Assembly: GCA_900660155.1 (NCBI GenBank)
Contig: CABFPE010000274.1
Span: 297,719-361,718, forward strand
From: Hofstenia miamia
Lineage: Eukaryota; Xenacoelomorpha; Acoela; Hofsteniidae
Reading direction: 5' to 3'
DNA length: 64,000 bases
A model generated the notes under the pieces. The model saw nothing but the letters and a program-made list of their open reading frames with translations, searched no databases and was not told the origin of the DNA. The translations under genes and the position numbers were made by a program. How positions within the stretch are numbered: position 1 is the first letter of the stretch; each line of letters opens with the position of its first letter. This document shows positions 1 through 13,100 of the stretch, one piece after another.

Positions 1-168
1 TTTACCTTATTAAATTTATTTATATATATATACACTTAATAAGAAACTGAAGCATTTAGTATATGAAATTGCTGACCTCAATACTTTTGGATACGAAAAC
101 TTGAAATATGTTTCTGAATTATGTGCATGAGAATAAAGTTAGTTATTCTCAGCTTCTCTATTAGATAA

Positions 169-520
169 TATAGAGATTTTATCTTAAGGCACTGTTTTCA
201 AGGTGCTTTAAAATTTTTAACTAGAGGCGTTAAAGATTTGTTTCAAACAGATCAACACTTTAACAAAGAATCAAAGGAACCTTTTTCGATACCAATTCCA
301 GTGTGCTATAAAAATAATCTCATAACAAATGACATTACTGAAGTTAAAAAACTTTGTTGTTTAGAATGGACACGTTTCCTCATGAATGATGATACAATTG
401 TCATCTGAAGTTATGCTCAATACTCACAGGAAACTATACGCTTTGAAGCACTAAAATTATGTAAAAAAAACAATTGTCTAAAAGTTGTTTAAAAAGCATT
501 GAAAGTGCTGTAGTTTATGC
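169..520 (+). pseudogene. unidentified decayed coding relic
   Basis: An open stretch of 81 codons (169-411) reads RHCFQGALKFLTRGVKDLFQ and then EVKKLCCLEWTRFLMNDD. After a TGA the same frame stays protein-like (QETIRFEALKLCKKNN) to about 480. Composition is less random than the surrounding DNA. I cannot name the family. Confidence 0.2.
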
Positions 521-3500
521 TCTGACGAGCTTCTTTGCGTTACCCTTACAATTTTTTTAATAAAGCAACAATATTTAAACGCGAAGCTTTACACTTTTAT
601 CGCAAATACTAAAATAACGCAAAACACATTGACATAAATCGTGACATTCACCTCTATTGAATTTTATATTCATTTCAGACACAGTGATCAATGCAAATTG
701 ATTATTTATAGCAAAATGTCCATGCCCCATGCATGCGAAATACTGCCAAGGCGTTGCAATAAGTTTTGAAGAGAAAATGAATTTTCAAACATTTGTAGAA
801 CAATAGATTCTATATACGATGTGCTACGAACAAAAATCAGTTGAACGCTGCGATTTTGTTCATATGACATCATCACGGCCCAACAAATTTTGTAAAAAGT
901 GATCCAATGTATGACGACAACCCAAATGATGAAACTTAATGCGAATTAGTGCACCACAAAACTGAAATCCACAGACTAAGAGCTACATAAACTTTTTAAT
1001 CTCGAATGAAAATAGGAAATATCATGTGTCATAAAAATAGAAAAGTTCGAGAACCACCCAACTATAATCGTGGGAGAAGGTGTTTTAGGTAACATTAGGC
1101 ACGTGAAGACTAATTTCAATAGATGAAGACAACAAACATGAATATATGTAATTAATTCACTATAAAATATTTTAAAAAATTATGAAATCTTAAATATATT
1201 AAATAATTAAATGCGTAATAGTTAATTGGTATTTGTAATTAAAGACGGATACTTCTAATTTTTGTAAATAATATAAATATAAAATTATAATTATAAATTT
1301 TAAAATAATGGAATATAATTGTCTGAGATACAAAAATGGCAATTATTGATAAATTAAAATACCTTGAAATCTTGCACCTTTGTGATATTCCAAAATTCGA
1401 CGTTAAACAAATAACCTCAAAATTGGTAACAATAATTGTTAGTTATGCTTTATTATAAAGAAAAATATCATTTTAGCAAAATAAAAAAACTTTTCAAATG
1501 TTACTTTATCTAACGAAATTCGCGGCTACGCTTTAGCATTGCATGAGATTTTTATATCACTGTTGCTGTAGATTTAGAACTACTGTAAAAAATTTTAAGG
1601 TATACTGCTATGATAAAGATTGTATAATACATGCTGATTAGTTAGAACTTGCAACAAAAATCAAGAAAATATGAGAATTTGACAGCAGAAACGTCTATTT
1701 TCAAATATAAAACTAAATTTCTTTATGTTATGCTGTTACTCACGTTCTAAATTCATATAAATTTTGCTTGATTTTCTAAACAACTGCACAAAAATCAACA
1801 TGATAAAGAATACATAACTTTCTGATTAAGAACCTGATTAAAATTGAATAACAATAGGTTTTGTTCAAAAAGCAAAATTCTTCTAATTCCTTTTTTACAA
1901 AATCAGTATATACCCTAAAGACAGTTCGAAATACAATTTACTAAAAATATGTAAGCTTTTAAGAATTTTGTCACAGATAAAAAATAAATATAAGCTAGCA
2001 ATGAAGGAGTTTCAAGAATTACTCTAAATCAATTAAAGTGAAAATTGACTTAGATTAGAGTAAACAGATTTCTAAATTCAAATATGATTGGCAATACGCA
2101 TCAAAATTAATAAGTAATCCTAACCGTGAAATGGAGTTGGTGATTTGTCAATAAAATCACAAAACCGTCTGGTAGTATCGAATACGCTCATCTAAAACAG
2201 AAACAACTGTAAGATAATAGAATTATATTATGTATAGAAAGATTGTCAATCTGAGCGACAAACAGATAAGCTAGAAAATACTAAATTCAGGTTATCATAA
2301 AATTCTTGAAAATCATTGGCCAGAATCTAGTTTTAGAAGCATATTTAACATTCACCTGAATAACAAAGTAAAAAAATAAAATATGCATATGCAAAATATT
2401 TTTAAATCACAAATTGAAAGAATGAGGATTGGACTAGTTTCACTGGAACGATGTTACATCTATTCTAAAGTGAAAATGTAAGTAAAATATGTAATTGTGC
2501 ACAGTACATTTTTGAGTCACAAGATTTTTTTGAAATTGATGCATTGAAATATGACAATAACAAATAGGCTAACTCACCCACAGTGAACAAGTATTTTCAT
2601 GTAAAATTAGCAATAATGAATTTTCTATAAAATGATAATAAACCTCATAGCATGCTTTCAAGTGATGATAAATTTTAATTCGAGACATTGGAAATGTTTG
2701 TCAATAAATTTGAAAACAAAAATTTAAATTTTATTTTTATTATGAAAGACATTTTAAAAAATGAAAAATGTTTCCAAAAATACTTTAAACTCATTTATAA
2801 AATACTATTTAGTAGCAAAATTTAAAAAAAATACCATAGATATATGCTAGACATAAATGCAGTAAATATGCGAACACGGCAGCATAGCAAAAGAAAATAT
2901 AATAGAGTATTTAATATTAATCTTTCAAATAACTATCGGATCAACAAAAGAGCATTTATTGTAAAAGTCATAAACTGCATTTATAATTTTCAAATATATA
3001 TTTAATCCTTAACTAATGACTACAGTGCTGTGGCTTAATTTTGATTGGCCTTCAAGATCGTGAACAAAATTATCATCTATTCGCCCGATTATCTACGCTC
3101 TTGTAAAATGCACTACACTTTATGAAATTTTGAAATAAAGCAATCAAGATATAACATGAATTCATTAATTATTTAAATTTTATATTGAAGGGTTATTTTT
3201 GAAGTATTTAATGCAATAAACATTGCAAAATGTACGTTAATTTATAAAGAACGTATATTTCATATATTAGTTTAAATATTCTAAACATTTGCAACTTTAC
3301 TAAGTTTTTTCATAGAAAAAAGCAAGAGAAAGGGATCTAAGCCTTACTTAATGGAAGAATTTCAAATTACAACAAATAAAGCTTCTGATAATACAGAGTA
3401 GATAATATGCTCGATAGATAATAATGTACGTCGTCCTTCAGTATCTGTAGTTTCAACGAAAACTAATCTCACCGTAAAAAAACTATTAAAAAGAAACTAT

Positions 3501-5650
3501 TTATACAATTATATATATATATTTGACTATATATTAAAGTGTGAGACTGAGTGCTTCCCCCGACATTCGTAATTTAGTACGGATAGTACGTATAAATTTA
3601 AATTTTCATCAAATACCATTCGAAATCAACTCAGATAAAGAACTCAAATCCTACGAACAAATTATGTCGAATTTATTTGATTGGTCAACGTTTCTTAGCA
3701 ACCACTACAGCAGTTTTCTGTTAGAACTTCAAATTTGTATATGGTGTGAATAATTTTACAATGCAGCTTTAATGATGACATAGTTAATAAAAAACAATTT
3801 GGTAACTACTTTTTGTTTTATTAGATTCGGTAAAACTCATAATGTGATTGTAAAGAAATGTCTCGTAATTACGATAGATTAAAAGTGTTAAAAATCATTA
3901 TTAAGCCATCGAATTCTATCAACATTTGCCTATAATAATAAACCATGGCAAATAATTAGTATAAATTACTTAATGAAACGCTTGGGAAAATATTGCTTCA
4001 AGTGTACTGCCTTTTGAAAGAATGAAATATAATTCGATGCTAATCAACTACATGTACTTTTCAGGTCACTATATTTTTTGATTTTACTACACTGCTTTAT
4101 TGATATACATTTTAGATTTGAATAGCTGAACATAGGAAGAAATTAGGTTCATTTAATAATCTGAGAAATATTATCTTCAATTTCGCTATATTAATACATT
4201 AGTGAGAAAATGAAATAATAAATTCTGACGTTTTTTTATCATCTAGAAAAACATCTACGATCAATTGCTGTCAGGAAGGTTTGTCGGACATTTTACCATT
4301 ACATATTATGTCTTTGACCTCTTAAAGAACATGCACGGATGTTCAATAATTTTATTTCCGACATCGATTTTTCAATAGAAAAAATTGAAAGTGTCTATTT
4401 CAAAAACGTTTTACACCAAAGCCTATTAATCTATAAAACCATCTACGATGATTTATCGCTGATTAAGCCTATTTCACTTTGTTATAAAGCATGTAATGAA
4501 CTTGCAAGTTGAATTATCACACAACACTTGAAGAAAATCAATATAGTTTTCCTCCACTCAGTCGTGTACAATTAAAATGATTCAAATTTCTTGAGATGTT
4601 ATGTTTTGAATTAAATGAATTTTCGTAAAAGGAAATTACTCGTGAGAGAAATAACTACTGCTCGAACTCGAATGGATATCCTTTTGAATTTTCAATTAAA
4701 ATTTCAATAATTTTAAATTACTTTATCAGCCCTATTTTTCGCTCTAAGTACGGAATTTCTTAATGTAAAGTACTGGAACTTTTACTGAAAGTTTAAATAA
4801 TTATAGTCGAATCAAGTAACTTGAACTTTGCTCGATAACCCTGATGTTGGTTTACATCTCAAAGTGCTTAGCCTTTTTAGCCAATGTCAGAAGCAAATCG
4901 TATGCTTGTAAAAGAATCATTAACATCTGATAGATATTTATAGCGAAAAGTAAGACAACGGCGCCAATTTTGATTAGAATTTAATACAGTAATTAGTAAA
5001 TGAAATTTTTCCGCTACTTACAAAATTGTCAAGAAGACTAACTGTATCAATCAGTGGTCTAATTAACACAGCACACCATCAAAATAATCAACTGCTTAAA
5101 TCTGTGTATATGCGGTAATACATATGAATACAAATAGATCCAAAACATGCGTTGCTTGCCACACTGAAAATGCAAGATTACATCTTAGAATCATTAAACT
5201 ATTTACGTTATCAAACAAGAGATGTCCCTTAAATATTTACATAGGTAGATTGTGAATTGAAGCACTACCGATAGAGGAAATTGAACGACAAGCAAATAAA
5301 TGAAATCGGAAAAAGGATGTGATTTATTTTTAGATTATATTTGTCCACAGTTGATTAAAGTTAATGCCTTAGATAACATTTTTTCTGGATATATATCTAT
5401 AATTATAATCACATATTTCTATTTACTCCATATTTGCGTAACTGTTCTCAATTTCAATTGCTACTGAAAATCATTGTATTCAAATATTTTACAAATTATA
5501 TTTTTTTAGTTTAAGTTTTTGCTTATCTTCCAATTCCAGTTTTTTTATTTTGATTTAAGGTAATCTCAATTATTGTTAAATGAAATATGTGATTTCAGGC
5601 TCTAGAAAATGTTTTTATTGTGATAAAATTTCTAGGCTTATGTTTTGTAA
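420..5650. other. AT-rich stretch without supported gene
   Basis: Stop-rich AT sequence on both strands. The 70-codon frame at 3541-3753 starts at GTG, has no homology I recognise and no splice context. No transposon ends were seen. Confidence 0.5.
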
Positions 5651-5938
5651 ATGTTTCAAATAGTTTGCCATGTCAAATCAAGTGGATTCGAAAAAAAACT
5701 GTTTAAATTATTTAGCTACTGTCATCAAATCACGGAACATTATATAAAATGTAAAAACAATTTAATGAAATACTTAGAATATTTTAAAACAAACTTCAAG
5801 ATCACTTTGTTGCGGCAAACCAACAATATTCTGCAATCCTGGCTAAGCTCTAGTGACCTTGATCCCGAGATTACATTGTTGAAATTTCTAAGCGAAAGCT
5901 CTTGCTTATTGCTTTCATCAAGGATACCAGAAAAATGA
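5651..5938 (+). CDS. unrecognised 95-codon open frame
   Basis: An ATG-initiated frame in otherwise stop-rich DNA encodes a helical, leucine/serine-rich product (NILQSWLSSSDLDPEITLLK near the end). A TGATTTCAG acceptor-like site precedes it at 5599. No homology is recognised, and a long antisense frame overlaps it. It may be chance or a decayed exon. Confidence 0.15.
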   Translation: MFQIVCHVKSSGFEKKLFKLFSYCHQITEHYIKCKNNLMKYLEYFKTNFKITLLRQTNNILQSWLSSSDLDPEITLLKFLSESSCLLLSSRIPEK

Positions 5939-6184
5939 AGATTTGAATTTATCATATGCATATGGGAAACATATAACCCATGTTGTTCCAGGCATCTACA
6001 TATCACAATTATCACATTGCTGATAGCATTGATTAACAAGTAATGATCAATGATTGTTTTGAAAGCTAGCCATGAATGCAGTTCCTACCCATGTAGGATT
6101 CCTCAAAGCATCTGTCTGCTTTCACTTTTTGAAACAGAAGGTTTATGAAAAGGCTCTCTAATTTTTGCTTTTTTGATCTTAGGC

Positions 6185-6762
6185 AACTCTAAGTTACAAT
6201 GGCGCCGGAAGTAGAGTTCAAGGATGGTAATTGCCACCCCAATAATCCCATTGCGGTATCTGTGCCACCCGAATATTTTAATTTATTAGTATAATTTCAC
6301 CGATCAAAAATAATTTTTATTACTGTACTGATTATTCTACGTGAAAAGAACTGGCCTATCTGTATTCAGGTGCCGATAATAAATCTAACAAAAAATATCC
6401 ACCTTTCAAAACAAAAATATCTATCTGAAAAAATATCGTTTTTGATTTCTTAAATGAAAATTGTTGTATCTACCATTTTCTTAATAAATTTGTAAAATGT
6501 ACACATGTATTTTGTAAAACATGACGAAAAAAGGACAACCTCATGTATGAAATATTTGGAAATTAATAAACGGTGGGGTCCCAATAAGGTCCCAATAAAA
6601 TTCTTCATATGCATTTTAGTTAATATATGAAGTTTAGTGTGTTTCAAAACTGATAAAAATTTCAAATCATCAAACTGGAATAAATTGAAAATAATTTGAA
6701 AATTTAAAAATTTTTGCCACCTCAATATTAAGTTGCTTCCGGCGTCTCAGCTACGTAGAGTT
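6185..6762. mobile_element. MITE with 26-bp inverted termini
   Basis: The ends AACTCTAAGTTACAATGGCG (plus CCGGAA) and AACTCTACGTAGCTGAGACG (plus CCGGAA, reverse strand) pair imperfectly over a 578-bp interval with no transposase. Part of its interior (GTATCTGTGCCACCCGAATA) recurs in inverted orientation near 28850-28925, so it is a repeat family here. Confidence 0.5.
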
Positions 6763-8896
6763 ATATGTATATATGTATATACTTGGGTAGGGCCTGTAAC
6801 GCCACTAATAAAAGTGTACGGGCACGTCAGGACATACCTGCTCTGCTTGAATATTTGTTGTTGTTATTCGGCGATCTAAAATCATTTGTTTGATGTAGAT
6901 TAGGTCTATTCTATGTATCTATATATATATATGTATTTCATGTAACACTAATCCTCATGTAGAATTATCGTAGAAATTACAAAGCAGTACATAAAATTCA
7001 TTGTCTTCATCAATGCTTAGAAATTCCATTTCACTGTCATATTCTGATATTGCATTAATAGTAATTTTAGCACTTATGTACATTATATTGTAAGGTAAGA
7101 AGCTTAAGTTGCTTACTTCAGAAGACGAATTAATGTAATTTACGTATTTTTCAATCTCATAAAAGCAGTGCAGTGTAGTTTCAATTTAATTATTTTCGTA
7201 CTGCTTGTTGTGTTGCCAATTATAGGTAGGGCCCGGATTTATGTGCTTAAAAAATTTCGAAAATATGCTTTAAGATATGGATAAAAACTACATTAAAGTG
7301 AACAGATATTTAATTACCAATATATACACTACACTTTTATACCAATAGACACATAAATGTTGCTTCAAGTAATCAACAGTCACGAACATTCGTTGTTGTG
7401 CTTGAATTTGACCCACCTAGACTAGGGACATTTAAAGGATTTTTTTCTTATTTATAACTTGTGTAAATATTCTCATGGATCCTAAATCGAGATTTCCGGT
7501 ATGAAATTCAGCTTTTATTTGCGCTTCTCCACAATTATTAGTTCTATGCTATTATCGAGTATCTTAGCCTGACTGCAAAAAATTGCCCGCCCTTGCTGTT
7601 GCGTTATAGCTTCAGAACGAAACTGAAAGATACCGTAATGAAACACAATTCCTCCAGCAAATAAATAAGTTTTTAAATTTTCAATACTTGTGAGTCTTGA
7701 GTTTCGAGGTGTTCTCGGAAAAATTAATATTCAGTGAAATATTTGGCACCTATGACATTCTCGTGGGAAATTCGATGGAATATGTAAGCTATCATAGACA
7801 TATACGTTAATGAAAACTGTGTCCAAATATGCGCAAAAATGTACTTTATGCCTTAAACACATATATATCCTAGCCCTGATTATGGTTATGACGGTTAAAG
7901 CACGCTTCTCGATGATTGACAAAACTTGTTGATTAATCTGTTCAAAACGGGACTTAATTATGATCTTGTAATTATAAAATTAAACTTTTCAGTGATTTCA
8001 ACAAAAAACTTAATTTTTTATTGATGGCTATGACAGTTTAAGTCTGTTTCTATTTAATAGCACGGTTAAAGCTTTTCTTGTTGCATCAAGCAATTTCAGT
8101 TAAATAACATTTAGCTATGGCATAACGGGCTTAGTATTCGGGCACGGACAAATCAACGGGCCTACTTTCATGGGTTCGAGCCTTACCCTAGTGTATATAT
8201 TTTCTTTATCTACGAATAACAAATTTCTCCATTAGCTCAAACTTGATATGCAACTGTGGTGGAATAATGTCTTTTCTGAACCAGTGACCAAATTTGTAGC
8301 ATAGCTGTCATCTGAGTCACTATCGCTTATCGATGAGTCATCAAGATAGAGTGTAGAGGCCTGCGAGTTGGGATATTTTTTTATTCAAGTCGAGTTAGGT
8401 CCGACTTTTAAAATTCAGTCGGGTCTCGAGTCGGATTTCAAATCTTGAGCCTTGGCTCCGCAAATAGGCCTATCAATATCATAAATATAGTTCTACGAGT
8501 ATGAAAAAATTTATTCTAGGATTTGTGTTTGTAATTGGTTATAAATTAGTAATTAAAAAATTATAGTATAGGATAGTATATTAAAAAATCAATGCTGATA
8601 TTAAATTCAAGAAAAGAACGCCTTCCAAGTATCATTTGAATAAATTTATGATTTTTGCTTATCAATTTGAAAGCTAGTGAAGTTTTAACATAGTTTTTAT
8701 GAATTAGTAGAAACTGAAGGTTCTTATGTATAAAATTTTATGCCATCTAATCTTAATATTACTCAACAGAGAGAAGCTACCAAGGTAATATCAATCAATT
8801 CCAAAACTTTGATGTTAGTTATGATAATTCATTAGACAGTATGGCTCAACCAAAATGAGGGAGGAAAATATTTTTGTATAAAGGTTTTTCATGTAT
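6763..8896. other. gene-poor stretch
   Basis: Nothing coding is supported. A segment with GAGTCGG-type palindromic phrases (8357-8470) has a loosely inverted counterpart at 9370-9475. This may be an older element into which the mariner derivative at 8897-9320 inserted. Confidence 0.35.
8110..8185 (+). repeat. possible tRNA-derived SINE head
   Basis: TGGCATAACGG (8117) fits the pol III A box and GGTTCGAGCC (8171) the B box, about 54 bp apart. The arms do not fold into a convincing tRNA, so if real it is a SINE head or tRNA relic. Confidence 0.2.
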
Positions 8897-9320
8897 ACAT
8901 TGGGCATAAAGTTGCTCACCTAAGTAAAACTTACAATCTTTTATATTTACAGAAACCATATATTAAATTAGCAAGTTATTTTTATTAATAAAACGACACA
9001 AGAAAAGACAGATAACTTACAGATGTTTAAAATGTGCACCTGAGAAAGTCATATATAAGTTGATTCGATGGTGAAAGTTATCGTAAACAGGAATTAGTAG
9101 TTATGATCACCATTGGTTTTCTGGCAGGCCTCACGAACTCTGCCTCGCAAATGATCAATATCCTCTATTCTCACTGCGTATACTAACTGTTTTAGGCGTC
9201 CCCAAAAATAATAATCCATTGGATTAAGATCAGGCGATCGAGGGGCCTCTCGATAGTTCCTCTTCGACCGATCCAATGCTCAAATATTTACCTTGGTGCG
9301 CGACTTTATGGCCACCTTGT
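8897..9320 (-). mobile_element. internally deleted mariner/IS630-type element
   Basis: Imperfect inverted termini of about 32 bp (ACATTGGGCATAAAGTTGCT... against ACAAGGTGGCCATAAAGTCG...) lie next to TA on each side. A 60-codon transposase remnant (9276-9094, minus) retains RSPDLNPMDYYFWGRLKQLV, the motif just after the third catalytic position. The rest of the gene is gone, so this is a deletion derivative of about 424 bp. Confidence 0.65.
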
Positions 9321-9971
9321 ATATATTTCTTTCAATTAGGCACACACAAAATGTACTATTCAATGTCAAGTTACACAACTCAAGTTTATTCGACCCGACT
9401 TGAAAATTGTAAATGCATATATAATCTACTTTACTCATCTCGACTCGAAATTTCGAGTACTCATAGGGCTCTAATTGAGTGTGCTGAGGTTTGACAAAAT
9501 TAGAATTTATAGAATCATGTAGCACTGTCTTTTAGTCAAAATGCAATATCTAATTAAGTAATCAATTTACTAATTTTAAATTGAATATTCTTCAATAATT
9601 CTAAGGCAAAACTAAAAACTGTTGGCATAATTCGTAGAATATTGATGTTTATTTGAAAAAATTTCGTAGACAGCCTGCCGAAGTATTCGCCTAGGATGAA
9701 CAAATACTGTTTGGCCTGCCATCATTTAGTGTCGAGCTTTCTCTGCCAGTAAAGTTCTTTTCCTAACATGACTGTATTGTATGATTATATTGACAATTTA
9801 TAGAAAAACAGGTGCGCTAGGGCTTTCATTTTTAAAATGGGCGTGAAAATTTGATTAAGAAACAACTATTGGTATGGAAGAGAAAATTAATGTATGACAG
9901 TGTAATGTATACACAAAAACAGATGATCTTGACATCAAAATATAATTTCAAACATTTTGTATTTTTTGCAG

Positions 9972-10119
9972 GTTTTCAAGCATGCTTTATTCATTTACAT
10001 ATCAAATAAATCGATGTTTTAGATGTAATATGAATTCTTTCTCCAAAATGCATTGGACTTCTCAAATCATTGATCGAATTAACGGCCACTCCATTAATGA
10101 ATATGATGAAATACAAAAC
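9972..10119 (+). CDS. TTC28: TTC28-like exon with start codon (ATG 9982)
   Basis: A strong acceptor (T-rich tract ending TTTTTTGCAG at 9971) is followed by ten untranslated bases, ATG at 9982, 46 codons, and a GTAAGTG donor at 10120. The exon ends in phase 0, as the next exon requires. Its last residues (YDEIQN) join to VRELQNEADH of the next exon. This resembles the stretch before the first TPR of TTC28 (an EFVEKVRQ-type helix). Because the ATG lies just inside an acceptor, an upstream non-coding exon is implied; I could not locate it. Later in-frame ATGs could also serve as the start. Confidence 0.55.
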
Positions 10120-13100
10120 GTAAGTGTAATATTTATTTGTAAAAATCTCTCCTTTTTTAATGCTAAGTAATTTTTTGTGACTTCAAACCATGTTCTTAAT
10201 ATTTAGTAAGGAATCAAATATTCATATTTTGTGATTTGTACAACAAAGTTATATTGCATTTCATTGCGAATTTTTTAAACCATATTAACTTTACTAAATA
10301 ATACGTTTTCTTGATTTCTGAAATTCTAACTTACCTAATACATATAAAGTTGTATGACTGTGCAATTATATTTTGCCGCTCATTATGCCTATTCATCATG
10401 AAATAACTGGCATAGTTGAAAATTATAAATTATTGCTTAATTTTATTATACAGAGTGTGCGCGCTGCCTGGAAATCTGGAACTGCATCGACGTTCAGAGT
10501 TGCTGCCTTGAATTGCCATAAGTAATTGGAAATCGTGGGAATTCGATCTAAACGGTTTTAAAAATGTAACTCTTCTTACAAGTCAGCAATTTGAACAATT
10601 ATTTTCTATTGCTGGTCAATTCTTTACATAAAAAGCTGAAACCCGGTGCATTTATTTTGGCTAATTGAAAATATAATTATCTATTCTATCAAATATGACT
10701 AATTCAGGAACTCATTGTTTTCACCAACGATAAGGTTTTTAACTTTAAACTGCATATAATCTATATAAAGAACAAACTGTATTTCCAAATTTTCAGCCAA
10801 TTGTCTCCAAGCCTATTATGAAATTTTGAAATTCTATATGAAGACATCTATTGATGAACGTACTTAAATGTAATGTTGGAAATTTGTACTAAAACGTATT
10901 GCTGTGGTTGAGTATTTGACAAAATTCACAAGTTTTCTCAGAGAATTGAAATTTTTTTAAAAATGACTTGTTTTCACCATTTTAATATTCAGTTTATTAG
11001 TTGGTTGAAATCAAATGGGAGCAAAAACTAAACTTAACAGTTTCTTTTCAATTATCAAATACATCGCTGGTGACGGTCGATTGTTATATTGTAATGACAA
11101 GTCGTGCATCCATAAAATGCTTAAATGATTGTAATGATAATGAATTCATTAAATGTACAAACTGTGATATCATTCAACATAGTACATGCTCTAATTTAAA
11201 AAAAAATGTACTGACAGCATTGGATAGAAAAACTATTGATCTAAAAAACGGTATTATAGTTTGGTTATGTGAAAACTCTCTACAAAACGACTATACAGTT
11301 TTGACAATGAAGAAACGTTTGTTGATCTCCAAGATAAACTAACTAGAACTGGTGAAGAAATTGAAAAACTTCGCGATCTTGTTTGCAATGATGAGATGAA
11401 GGTCAAGGTGAAAACACTGGTTTAGAAAGATGATAGATTAATGCTTGACCAGGAGGCCCATGAACTACATATATACCATTGCTCAACTTGTCAAATTGTC
11501 AACAAGTTAGGAATGAATAAATGTTTTTCGTCATCGGTTCCTTATTTAAAAGAAATTGCATCTTTTGTGATAATTGATACCAATAAGTGTTATATACCTT
11601 GAATTGATTAGATGTAATTATTAAGAAAAATTTAATCAACTTAATTCATCAATAAATTTGTGAATCATACATAATTGATACTAAATAAAATAATTCGGGG
11701 CCAAGATATCATACGATGACCATTTTTGCCTTATGAACTTATGCTTTTCGGTATAATTCAGTGTTTTAAATATCCAGTAAATCATTTTTGAAAGTGATGC
11801 GTGATTTTGAAAAAGAAATGCAGTAATTAAATTGACTTAAAACAAATAAAAGAATTAGTGATACTTGAATTTTTTCCTACATTATGCAAATGGTCAAATA
11901 TTTAACTCCAGATGTCCTCTTTTTCAATTTTTGCAAAATAATATTAACTGCTTTAAAATCCATGTCTACTAGTACGCCAAACCAATTTACTTATGTTCTT
12001 TAAATTCATTTTCAGTAATTTTGCAAAACTGATTAATTGAGTTTTTTCAAGTTGATTTTTGTAATTTTTTGGAAAAATGTAAATTGATTTTCAATATTTT
12101 TGTCAATATTTTCTGTGATTGATAACATTACATTAGATATTCTAAATGTGTCAAATTCTAAAATGGCTTAATTGATAAATTTACATTTCTGCAGCTTTAA
12201 GTTTTTCAAATATTTTAAGAAAGAATGTGCTATGCTAATTGGCCGGTAGTTCTCAGGATCTAGTGGGTCTCCTTTTCTATATAATGGTGCTAAATAGCCG
12301 GTTGTTATAAGATCTAGTGGGTCTCCTTTTCTATATAATGGTGAAATATCAGGTTGTTATAAAATAGTAGGAAAATCATTATTTATTATTCTTTGTTTTA
12401 ATTCTATGAGGCTGTATTCATAATAAATGTAGAAATATCCAAGACGATAGGTTCTTGGATCCAAAAGGTGTTTTATTGTCTAACATTCTTACACATTGGC
12501 ACTTGATAATTATTATTTAATTTCTTAACATCGAGAGTTTCTAAAATATATGTAATTTCAACTATCCAACAATTTATACATTTGTACATGACTTGATTTA
12601 TATGAGAAACTTTATATTAAAGCCATTGGACTAGAAAAATAACATTAAAGTTATTGAATAGTTTTATGCGGCTAAATTGATGATTGCAAGAAAAGGCAAG
12701 CGGCATGCGCTCGGCGAAGAATTAATCTTGCCATCAGTGAAGGAAGTTTTGGACATCACAAGTAATCTTCTACAGTATTTATATCTATTCTTCTGAGTAA
12801 CAATACTGTACAGAGACGGATGGTTACTGATATAGAAGATAGTTTATGTAGCATCATCAGGAATAAGAAATTCAATTTGCAACTAGATGAGTCAACTTTG
12901 CCAGGAAATGAGTCTCTATTGCTTGGGTATGTTCGGTTTGTGCATGGTGGAGTTTTACATGAAGAGTTGTCAATCGCTTTTACACTGAATTCAGATACCC
13001 GGGGTGAGACAGTAAGTCAAGAAGTTATTGCTATTAAAAATGATATCGCCTATTTTTCAGATATATTTGCCAAATTTAACGAATTGATCCTACCTCTTCA

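Noticed and set aside
3541-3753. 70-codon plus frame
   Set aside because: It starts at GTG, has no homology, no splice context and no promoter.
8110-8185. Functional tRNA gene
   Set aside because: A- and B-box words exist, but the acceptor, anticodon and T arms do not pair; at most a SINE relic.
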